Assembly: GCA_016800925.1 (NCBI GenBank)
Contig: JABCPU010001132.1
Span: forward strand, 1-15,160
DNA from: Suillus spraguei
Taxonomy: Eukaryota; Basidiomycota; Agaricomycetes; Boletales; Suillaceae
Reading direction: 5' to 3'
DNA length: 15,160 nt
The position numbers and the translations under genes are program-made. Every line of letters begins with the position of its first letter. Within the stretch, counting starts at the first letter, position 1. Shown piece by piece: positions 8,230 to 14,564 of this stretch. A model generated the notes under the pieces. The model did no database searches. It saw nothing but the letters and a program-made list of their open reading frames with translations, and was not told where the DNA came from.

Positions 8230-8826
8230 TTTATGATACATATCTAGGCCCACCCGTATATGTAATATATTTTACCTCGGCCCACCCGTCTATGTAAAAT
8301 TCCCCCACATCGGCCCACCCGTCTATGCAATAAATATTTTACTGCACCCTCGGCCCACCGGTCTATGTAATACACCCCATGTCGGCCTACCCGTATATGT
8401 AATATTCTCTCACCTCGGCCCACCCGTATATGTAATATTCTCTCACCTCAGCCCACCCGTATATGTAATATTCTCTTACCTCAGCCCACCCGTCTATGCA
8501 ATAATATTTGCCTTGCATCTCTCTTCAGCCCAGCTGTCTATAATATCCTACTCTACATACTATCCAGATGGGCCCACCCATCTCTGTCGGGGATGATATC
8601 CCCCTGGCCCATCTGTCAACATCAGAAATCATGTTTCCCTCAGCCCACCCATCTCTCCCGAAAATACAAGTCTCCCGGCCCACCTGTCTCCATTGGAAAT
8701 AATATTCCCCCCAGCCCATCCGTCAACATCGAGGATATACATAACCTCGGCCCATCATCCGCTGGCCCGTCTTTGACGGGATATTATGTGGGTCGGGTGA
8801 CCCGTATAGTACGGAGTTTGTCACTG
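8230..8826 (-). repeat. Right terminal inverted-repeat arm with GGCCCACCCGTC array
   Basis: At least fourteen units start with (G/A)GCCCACCCGT(C/A)TATG near 8247, 8279, 8312, 8352, 8384, 8417, 8450, 8483, 8527, 8571, 8606, 8642, 8677, 8713 and 8749. Three consecutive units (8384-8482) keep an exact 33-bp period and are nearly identical (GTAATATTCTCTCACCTC); the outer units are about 36 bp and more divergent. The homogeneous centre and diverged ends are typical of unequal exchange. The end reads CTATACG-like sequence and TCACTG at 8821-8826, inverted to 1719-1724. Confidence 0.8.
8766..8780. repeat. Small hairpin in right arm (CCCGTC-TTT-GACGGG)
   Basis: This is a perfect 6-bp stem at the same distance from the end as the hairpin at 1767-1781. 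The innermost pair is C-G here and A-T on the left, and the loop sequence also differs. Confidence 0.6.
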
Positions 8827-8835
8827 AAGGGGCTC

Positions 8836-8842
8836 GTCATGC
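8836..8842 (+). repeat. Candidate target-site duplication, right copy (GTCATGC)
   Basis: GTCATGC lies 9 bp beyond TCACTG (8821-8826), mirroring 1703-1709. It is the right-hand limit assigned to the 7.1-kb block. Confidence 0.45.
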
Positions 8843-9623
8843 TGACCGTCAAACCCCCGTTTTTGACAAGCATCTCATTACAGTCTGCAGCAGCAACTGA
8901 AGAATTCCCTTATAGCAAGTATATACCCTTTTTGCTCTGCTAAGGCAGAATGATTCTACTTCCGTGGACCCTTACCGGATCCTCGCGCCGATGCCCTCAT
9001 GTCCTGTCCAATTCTTATTTTGCCTAAAGCATTCCAAGTACATATGAAGTAGGATATAAGCACCACATAGCCTGCACAATACAGTACCTCATTTTCACTG
9101 TACTATAGGTCAGGATTAGTGTCTAGCTCTGGATCTACCCAGTAGTAGACTTAGTCTTTAAGTTTCTTTACTGCTTGTTAATCAATATTGCTCGTTCACC
9201 ATTACCACTGGCATACTGCTAGATTCTTGACCCCTATTTTTGACTGGACTTCCTGCTCACCGCTGCTTTACTACTGAAAGTACCACGGTTTTCCTTACTG
9301 TTTCTTTGCACTGCTCACATCTTACCACTACCGCTGACATTATTGCTTGTCACTGCTTGCTCAACGTTACATTTTCAGGCATTGTTTCAACTGCGCTAGT
9401 ACCGCCACTTACCATGCTAGTTCCAGCAGCATCATTGCTTACTGTGGCAACTTACCGCTAACTATGATGCTACCTTTGTACATTGGTTTGACTCGAACTT
9501 AGCTATACTAACAGGTATCCCCTTTAGAGTCAAACACTCTTGTTTAACAAGTGAAGCAGACTAGATGGAGCACAAGACTCACATACTAACTTAGGAGGTA
9601 ATTTATCTACAGCCCAGGTTAGG
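8843..9623. other. No gene seen; possible solo or truncated LTR ending near 9514
   Basis: No protein-like frame is present. The segment has features seen in LTRs: a TATA-like GGATATAAGCACC near 9051, a pyrimidine-rich stretch from 9230 to 9470 (many ACTGCT/CTTACC words), and CTATACTAACA followed by GGTATCCCC near 9504-9523, where a retrotransposon LTR end and primer-binding site could sit. I could not find a matching second LTR or a convincing TG start, so this is only a suggestion. Confidence 0.2.
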
Positions 9624-9886
9624 TTGTATCTTCACAACACATTCACGCTTATGGGTTGCTTTTGCTTCCCAATTCTTTTAAAGCTGATGTTGAAACAGCT
9701 ATTCACATTGTGGCCGAACAACAAACAGGCGTTGCTCAACCCCCTTCTCCGCAAGGAAATCCACTCCCAGTTCCTTCGTCTTCCACCTGTACTCCAGGCA
9801 GTCGCTCTAACATTGTTGCCCTTACTGGCTCACTCGCTGCGCATAGCACAGCAATACAACTTGTATTCCTCATCAGATTTATCTGA
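9623..9886 (+). other. Open frame of unknown nature, possibly a gag fragment
   Basis: A + frame runs from a stop near 9620 to 9886 and contains NSFKADVETAIHIVAEQQTG, then a Pro/Gln/Ser-rich stretch. The composition looks more protein-like than the surrounding frames, but no family is recognised and there is no ATG near the start. It begins about 100 bp after the possible LTR end, which would suit a gag N-terminus. Its last 45 bases overlap Helitron homology on the other strand, so only the part up to about 9842 can be real. An accidental frame is equally possible. Confidence 0.2.
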
Positions 9887-9990
9887 GCGCGGTAATGTGT
9901 CACCTAACAAACCTGGGATGATGGGTTTTCCCCAAAGACACAAAAAATGAGTAGCAAATTGTGAATGATCTGCAGAAAAACAAGCTCTGG
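9842..9990 (-). pseudogene. Helitron protein, last recognisable segment before the helicase
   Basis: This is too short and too interrupted to stand out as a frame on its own. Read on the - strand it gives CFSADHSQFATHFLCLWGK, then IIPGLLGDTLPRSDKSDEEY and KLYCCAM. This matches the FLADHPQ..TH......P.LLGP.LPR segment that precedes the PIF1-like helicase in fungal Helitrons. Homology ends at the Met codon at 9842-9844, and an in-frame TGA follows at 9830-9832. The expected continuation (LF.PWR and the Walker A motif) is not found anywhere down to 9600. Confidence 0.75.
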
Positions 9991-10077
9991 GTAATCACTT
10001 TTGTTTATGACGTTCTCTGCCCAAGTCATTTGCATTACAGCCAACACTATCATCATCTTCATTGTCATTTTTGTCTT

Positions 10078-10695
10078 CTATACTTCCTTTTTCTTTACAG
10101 TGTTTTCCATAAAATCCCATAGGCACAAATCAGTGAAAGTCTCATCAAAAGGACGGCAAGAATAATCCATGACATCGCTGGAAAACTCTATTTTATTTGG
10201 CAATATATTGACAGTAACATGTTCTTTGACTACTGTCTCGTGTTCAGCTTGATCCTCATCACTTAACAGCAAATCACTGCCCTCTATGCTATGAAAAGCA
10301 TTGATAAACTCAAACCACCTAAACATGCGAAATGCATGACTACTATAATGATTGCTGCTGCCCACCAAATAACTCATGATTTGTTGATGCAACATCTCTT
10401 GTTTGCCCATCATTGCATTGACAGACTTTGTAATCAATTTACAATTGTTGGCTTCCATTGTCAGGTTTGGCACTGAGGCAATACATATGTCATTCATCTT
10501 GGTCACATATTCTAACACTTGTAGGCCCACATGAAGTGGGAGATCACCTTTTGTGATATATTCTGTTGTATAAAAAACTGTGGCTTTTGCTGCCTCGCCT
10601 GATCCAATAAACTGGGTGTCTGTATTGCACTGCAGCAAGAACAAAATCAAGTCTGTAAAAATTATTGACACATGCTCTCCATCACCTGAGTTCAA
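10078..10695 (-). pseudogene. Helitron protein, fourth segment (FIGSGEAAKA / YITK region)
   Basis: This is the best-preserved piece, about 205 codons. Conserved motifs of the region between Rep and helicase are DLILFLLQCNTDTQFIGSG, then EAAKA, TEYITKGDLPLHV, KSVNAMMGKQEMLHQQIMSY, LVGSSNHYSSHAF, and finally DYSCRPFDETFTDLCLWDF. Complete family members continue into a FL.DHPQ..TH segment and then the helicase Walker motifs. Here the frame ends at a TAA near 10078 and the FL.DHPQ-like segment lies in another frame from 9990. The good conservation suggests the inactivation is fairly recent or that this part was intact until late. Confidence 0.85.
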
Positions 10696-11045
10696 TAGAC
10701 CCAGTCTCAGGATCAATTACTGTTGTTTCTTGTGTTGTGCCATCCATGCACATTCTACACATTGAATCATCTTTTCTCTCTCCATTTTTAACATGTTTAA
10801 AGCACATCTCACTATGCACATGCCAATTGCATTCAATAGCTAAATGCATCAAAAACTCCTTGAATTGATGTTTGAACAATTCTAGATCAAGTTCTGCTAC
10901 TGGTGGAGGTGTTTCTAAATGTGGATCAATCTTTGACAGGCTGCCATGGATGTGCGCAAACAAAGCAGAATGACACAGACAACACATGAAAAGCTCCGAA
11001 AGTGACCAACAATCTAACAATCCCTTGGGGTATTGCGCGATCATA
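10690..11045 (-). pseudogene. Helitron protein, third segment with internal deletion of the Rep domain
   Basis: The first half reads YPKGLLD...FMCCLCHSAL, the Cys-rich stretch normally found just before the DUF6570/Rep-preceding region. After SLSKIDPHL (near 10916) it passes at once to PVAELDLELF and then NWHVHSEMCFKH, which in complete proteins lies after the HUH Rep domain. About 1.5-2 kb of coding sequence is therefore missing inside this frame. It continues CRMCMDG, VIDPETGSIELR and then hits a TGA near 10685. The homology resumes one frame over. The clean in-frame join shows the deletion removed the catalytic domain while leaving both flanks readable. Confidence 0.75.
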
Positions 11046-11312
11046 CAATTCAATGTCATAACTTGTAGGCAGAGTATGCTCTGGCAAGCAATCATTCTGC
11101 AACAAATGCAAAGGAAAATTCTGCAGATGCACTCGCCTTAACTCACTGGCATGAACATTGAAAGCACAAATGGCACATGCCCCACGACGCTGCGCCTCAG
11201 CACTCATAGCACTTTGCCATTCAGTGATAATATTTATCTTATCTTCAAGGGTGTGCACTGTCAGAAACTCTTCATCTTTAAATGACAAGTACTTGCATGC
11301 ACATCTAAAGCA
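11036..11312 (-). pseudogene. Helitron protein, second segment (ACAIC motif region)
   Basis: It reads IITEWQSAMSAEAQRRGACA followed by IC, then LRRVHLQNFPLHLL and YDIELYDRAI. In fungal Helitron proteins a MS...F...GCAVCG motif followed by a YD.AIL segment precedes the region upstream of Rep. Here the second Gly and some spacing are altered. At about 11036 the frame must shift by one base to continue as YPKGLLD; the unshifted frame runs on to 10926 as non-conserved residues. It has no independent start codon that makes sense, so it is a middle piece and not a gene. Confidence 0.65.
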
Positions 11313-11827
11313 CAAGGACTAGATTGAGACTGCTCGCAGCATTTTGAGCATTGAATGGCAGTGTGCTGGGCGCAATAATCAATCACAAAAGGAGGAGGCA
11401 AAACAACATGACAAAAATCATGCCTACAAAGCTTGAGATGCTTGAACACAATAAGATTGAGAGTGCAATCAGATGTGCAAACATGCACATGCAACAAATC
11501 ATGCACATAATCCTTGTGATCCGCAGTTGCAACATGAATTGAATGAACACGGGCAATGTCTGCATATTGTTCATGAGTGAAAATCAAAAAATGATGCAAG
11601 AGATAACCAAGACTTGGCGCAGTCACAGGCAATAAATTGCCTGCTGGAAACTGATTTGAATGACACAAACGAACTTGAGTAACCCCATGATACCCAAAAA
11701 ACTTGCATAAAATGCATGTGGACACAATGGAAGTGCCTTCATCAGGAAGTTCTTGGTCCGAGACAACTAATGCAACAGGACAAGCATGAACATCGTCAAC
11801 ATGGCTTGAAAAAGAGCTGGAAGCCAT
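11290..11827 (-). pseudogene. Helitron protein, N-terminal Cys/His-rich region
   Basis: This is the amino end of the Helitron protein. I chose the ATG at 11827-11825, which has G at -3 and G at +4 (GACATGG); an upstream in-frame ATG at 11872 is possible. Visible features are CILC, then DYVHDLLHVHVCTSDC, then KLCRHDFCHVV and IQCSKCC: a set of paired Cys and His that could bind zinc. The pattern LLHVHVC..C....VF is one I associate with the N-terminus of Agaricomycete Helitron proteins. The frame ends at a stop at 11261-11263, and the continuing homology is in another frame from about 11312, so either a frameshift or a lost splice site separates them. Confidence 0.6.
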
Positions 11828-11956
11828 GTCACAATAAATACAAAACAAAAATGAAGAAAAAAAGGAGTGCACACTATGAAAAGAAGTTTAAGCAAAGCAA
11901 TCCAAACAAGGACAAAACAGGCATAAAAAGGCCGGGATGATCAATGTTTCAAGAGC

Positions 11957-11963
11957 TTTCACC
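11957..11963 (+). repeat. Candidate target-site duplication of the 1.5-kb element, left (TTTCACC)
   Basis: TTTCACC occurs again at 13441-13447 in the same orientation. The distance to the inverted arms is 4 bp on the left and 3 bp on the right, so the fit is not perfect. Confidence 0.35.
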
Positions 11964-11967
11964 CAAA

Positions 11968-12192
11968 CCAGTCCCCTAAGACTCAGTTCAGCAACCAGAT
12001 GTTGACCAAACCTCGTGTGAGATGTTCTCGGCTGACTATTTCACCGAAGGTCAGAGCTTGAATGACATACATCGAATTTGGACTAACCCTAGTATGCTGA
12101 TATCTATCAGTATAGCTTGAATACATTGTTGATTCTCTTGTGAGAAGAGGCTAACAAGGACAGGGAGAGAGGGGGCTATAAGAACAAGGTAC
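11968..12192 (+). repeat. Left arm of the 1.5-kb inverted-repeat element
   Basis: This pairs with the reverse complement of 13200-13437. Landmarks inward are CCAG, CCCT, GACTCAGTT, AGATGTTGACCAA, GGCTGACTATTTCACC, TTTGGACTAACCCTAGTAT, ATTGTTGATTCTCTTG, GAGAAGAGGCTAAC and CTATAAGAACAAGGTAC. A TATA-like TATAAGA (12177-12183) points inward. A dyad (9-bp stem with one G-T, 2-nt loop) lies at 12094-12113. Similarity stops sharply after GGTAC. Confidence 0.85.
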
Positions 12193-12273
12193 TGTCAAGG
12201 ATGGGTATCAGAATGGGTATCAAGCAGGTGAGCTTTGCATTCACGGGTCATGTCAGACACATGTAAAGTAGTG

Positions 12274-12470
12274 CTATGATAAAACTATTGAGTCCCATCC
12301 ATCCTCGAGCTCGTTTTCATTGCCCTCGACATCTGGCAAATGAGCTATGGCTAAGACATCCTTATTCTTGACAAGCCCTTTGCCAGTGTTTAACGCATAT
12401 GCCCAGCACACGTCAGCAAATGCTGATGTGGCTCGAACATATGCTAATGACACCCAAAGGCACCAGAATG
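12274..12470 (-). other. Possible small coding remnant of unknown origin
   Basis: On the - strand the stretch upstream of a TAA at 12274 reads AYALNTGKGLVKNKDVLAI, then AHLPDVEGNENELEDGWD. The mixed charged and hydrophobic composition looks like a real protein C-terminus, unlike the Cys/Leu/His-rich translation of the minisatellite that the frame enters upstream of 12480. I do not recognise a family, and there is no start codon within the non-repetitive part. It could be the last trace of an element's protein, or chance. Confidence 0.25.
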
Positions 12471-12489
12471 AAAGGAGTGGAGGTACAGG

Positions 12490-12910
12490 CAAGAGTAGAC
12501 ACAAGCAGATAAGCTCAAGCAAGTAAAAACAAGTGCAGGTGGGACCAGACAAGTTCAAATGAGTGCAAGCAAGCAGACAGATACAGACAAGTCCAGACGA
12601 ATACAGATGAGCCCAGATGAATACAGATGAGTCCATGTGAGTCCAAATGAGCATAGGCAAGCACAGACAAGTCCAGATGAATACAGATGAGTCCATGTGA
12701 GTCCAAATAAGCATAGGCAAGCACAGACAAATGCATGCAAGTCCAGGCAGATCCAAAGAAGTGCAGGCAAGTACAAATGAATGCAGGCAAGTTTAAACAA
12801 GTGCAGAAAAGTGCAAAAGAGTGCAGGCAAGTGGAGATGAATACAACATGCAAGTCCAGACAAGTCCAAACAAGTGCAGGTAAGCACAAATGAATGCAGG
12901 TGAGTTGAGA
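12490..12910 (+). repeat. 10-bp-period minisatellite (CAAGTGCAGG / TGAGTCCAGA type)
   Basis: About forty degenerate copies of a decamer of the form (C/T)(A/G)AGT(C/G)CA(G/A)(A/G) run head to tail. Within the run a 60-bp block of six decamers is duplicated almost perfectly (about 12611-12670 and 12671-12730, with AGCATAGGCAAGCACAGACA at the end of each). Because ten is not a multiple of three, one copy series reads through all three frames without stops on the - strand, which produces three overlapping frames of 160-176 codons made of Cys, Leu, His and Ser. These are repeat artefacts, not genes. Confidence 0.9.
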
Positions 12911-13199
12911 GAGAAGAGAAGAGTATGGCTGAAGAATCCGAGAAGCAAGGCACAAGGGGGAAAAGCTGAGGAACATGGTTCGAGTGCAAGCCTGAAGAGG
13001 CCAATGGGGCATGGTGCACTGGCATTGGTCGAGCCTCTGCAATATATGTCAATGAGTTATGTGTAAATTTTTGTTTCTCTTTCACTTACTATATAGTCCA
13101 GTGTAGTAGTGTAGAAACATCTCAGTGCTTCGAGAGAGACTGAGATGTAAGTCTGTATTAGATTCTCGTGCATCAGCATTGATTGACAAAAGCAATAGT
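12911..13199. other. Unique DNA between minisatellite and right arm, no gene seen
   Basis: The first part is purine-rich (GAGAGAAGAGAAGAGTATGG). Further on, read on the - strand, is CTACACTGGACTATATAGTAAG. A hairpin-like pair, CATCTCAGTGCTTCGAGAGA with GACTGAGATG, lies near 13118-13147. The downstream half could be the R/U5-like part of an LTR running on the - strand from the right arm, but no matching copy exists on the left. Confidence 0.3.
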
Positions 13200-13437
13200 G
13201 TACCTTGTTCTTATAGCCCCTTCTCTCCCTGTCCTCGTTAGCCTCTTCTCGCAAGAGAATCAACAATGTATTCAGGTTATACTGATAGGTATCAGTATAC
13301 TAGGGTTAGTCCAAATTTGACCTGTGTCATTCAAGCTCCGACCTTTGGTGAAATAGTCAGCCAAGAACTTATCTCACATGAGGTTTGCCAAATGTTGGTC
13401 AACATCTTGTTGCCCAACTGAGTCTAAAGGGTCCTGG
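13200..13437 (-). repeat. Right arm of the 1.5-kb inverted-repeat element
   Basis: This is the reverse complement of 11968-12192, with about an 8-bp extra stretch (CATTTGGC on the - strand) beside the TGTTGACCAA landmark. The dyad of the left arm is here a perfect 9-bp stem with a 2-nt loop (13279-13298, ATACTGATA-GG-TATCAGTAT), so the fold is kept. The TATA-like motif again points inward. Confidence 0.85.
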
Positions 13438-13440
13438 AAT

Positions 13441-13447
13441 TTTCACC
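13441..13447 (+). repeat. Candidate target-site duplication of the 1.5-kb element, right (TTTCACC)
   Basis: This is the same heptamer as at 11957-11963, 3 bp beyond the end of the right arm. Confidence 0.35.
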
Positions 13448-13639
13448 TCAACATCACGTTACCTTTGCCTAATTACCTTGCCATACTGGGTGGGAATGGA
13501 AAACTAAATAGTACAGCAATTCCTTGTTCCCACTATGCCCCAATACCTCCCCAATAAAAGCCTTTATTCCTTTCTCGCTATGCTTACTTAAATGCTAGGA
13601 ATGCTGACAGTGTGATAGACAGCTTCCCAGGGCTTACCG

Positions 13640-14352
13640 AGCACTGCCCACCTCTCCCATGACATTGCAGCTTATGTCAACCAGTCTCATCATCGTTCCC
13701 CACAATGATGACACTATCTCCTGCATATGTTGACCTTTTTAAAAATTCTTTTTTAATTCTACACTCATTTTCTAACCTCTACCATCTGGTAATACTGCAA
13801 TACAACCTGTGCCAGTCCTTCGCCCTCTCACTACCGTGCATGTGCTATGCAACCAAGTCCTCGTCGTTTCCCACAATGATGACACTATCTCCCTCGTATG
13901 TTGAGCTATTTAGTTCTTTTTTCATTAGTTCTACACTCATTTTCAAGCATCTAACCTTGGGATACAACCTCTGCCAATCCTTTACCCTCTTGCTGCTGTG
14001 CGCACGCTATGTCATCAAGCCGTCGTCATTCCCGACAATGACAATGTTATCTCCTTTGTATGTCGACCTGTTTTTTTTAGTTCTTTCTTAGTTCTACAAC
14101 TCATTTTCAAATGTGTACCCTCAGGAAATATTGCAATACAACCTGTGCCAGTCCTTTGCCCTCTCGCTGCTGTGCACACACTATGCATCAATTTTTCGTC
14201 ATTCAATGCTATATCTCCTTCATATGTCAGCCTTTTTTTAGTTCTTTTAAACTCATTTTCATTTTCTAGCCTCTACCTCCAGCAATATTGTGATATCACC
14301 CATGCTAGTGCTTTGCCCTGCTGCTGCTGTGCACGTGCTATGTAACAGATCC
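13640..14352 (+). repeat. Tandem repeat of about 160-173 bp, four units plus a partial
   Basis: Units begin near CGTCGTT(C/T)CCCACAATGATG followed by ACACTATCTCC and are found at about 13694, 13865, 14024 and 14197, giving spacings of 171, 159 and 173 bp. Each then has GTATGTTGACCT, a T-rich TTTTTTAGTTCTTTT, TTCTACACTCATTTTC, a GCAATACAACCTGTGCCAGTC-like block, CTTTGCCCTCTCGCTGCTGT and GCACACGCTATG. A diverged partial copy precedes the first unit from about 13640. The frames of 115-128 codons across it are repetitive, rich in Leu/Ser/Phe, and keep no common frame between units, so they are not taken as genes. Confidence 0.85.
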
Positions 14353-14564
14353 TGAGGTACCAATAAATAAACAGTAGACACAATGATATCACTCTGTTAC
14401 AAAGCAGCACGCCTGGGCCCTCACTTTTTGCCCTTGTCAGACCTCTCCTTCCTCTGCTTTTTGTGTACGGCCACTTCAGTACCACCAGTGCCACTAACTA
14501 TGTTTACAAACTCTTTCTGGTGTAATGTCAAGCTGTGTGATGTACTGGTATTAGAGTCTACATG
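14353..14564. other. No feature seen
   Basis: This is unique DNA between the tandem repeat and the LTR-like sequence. Short frames on both strands lack protein-like character. No repeat partner is present elsewhere in the window. Confidence 0.4.

Larger units (their letters stand above)
1710..8835. mobile_element. 7.1-kb gene-free inverted-repeat block, putative large non-autonomous DNA transposon
   Basis: The first 460 bp and last 600 bp are inverted copies of each other. From the outside inward both read CAGTGA, then a variable -TATACG-, then CATAATATCCCGT, a small hairpin, ACGGGCCAGCGGA, and then GGATGGGCTGGG.GGAATATTATT. Internally there are further inverted modules: 2485-2724 with 5420-5662, 2724-2890 with 7600-7880, and 4222-4352 with 5275-5409. 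Two tandem arrays are also present. No frame in the block resembles a transposase or any other protein. It interrupts or abuts the gypsy pol remnant. The TIR-with-TSD structure suggests a cut-and-paste element moved in trans. A composite built from several insertions, or a palindromic heterochromatic satellite, are alternatives. The superfamily cannot be assigned. Confidence 0.6.
9842..11872 (-). mobile_element. Decayed Helitron (rolling-circle transposon) remnant lacking Rep and helicase
   Basis: Five consecutive frame segments on the - strand spell parts of a fungal Helitron Rep/helicase protein in the right order. These are the N-terminal Cys/His region (11827-11290), the MSAEAQRRGACAIC region (11312-11036), a piece around HVHSEMCFK (11045-10690), the FIGSGEAAKA/YITK region (10695-10078), and the DHSQFATH/LLGDTLPRSDKS region (9990-9842). 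The stretch that should hold the HUH Rep domain is deleted near 10916-10940. The PIF1-type helicase that should follow 9842 is absent. An intact element of this type encodes well over 1,000 residues. No Helitron ends (5' TC, 3' hairpin plus CTRR) could be placed. Confidence 0.75.
11964..13440. mobile_element. 1.5-kb inverted-repeat element with minisatellite core
   Basis: Arms of about 225 bp at both ends are inverted copies at about 85% identity by eye. TTTCACC is found just outside each end (11957-11963 and 13441-13447), a candidate 7-bp target duplication. The interior has no transposase. It holds a short possible coding remnant (12274-12470), a 10-bp-period minisatellite (about 12490-12910) and unique DNA. 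A non-autonomous TIR transposon is the simplest reading. Two LTR pieces brought together head to head is the alternative, because each arm contains TGTTGACC and TATAAGA as LTRs do. Confidence 0.6.

Noticed and set aside
11261..11872. KDZ-type transposase with a CxC cysteine cluster
   Set aside because: The Cys/His pattern first suggested this, but the downstream segments (FIGSGEAAKA, TEYITK, DHSQFATH, LLGDTLPRSDKS) are those of a Helitron protein in order, so the whole is assigned to a Helitron.
12274..13085. Three overlapping Cys/Leu/His-rich frames of 160-176 codons on the - strand
   Set aside because: They arise from the 10-bp minisatellite, which has no stops in any - strand frame. Three frames open over the same DNA is the mark of a repeat artefact.
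13705..14345. Frames of 128 and 115 codons on the + strand
   Set aside because: They follow the 160-173-bp tandem repeat; successive units are read in different frames, so protein sequence is not being preserved.
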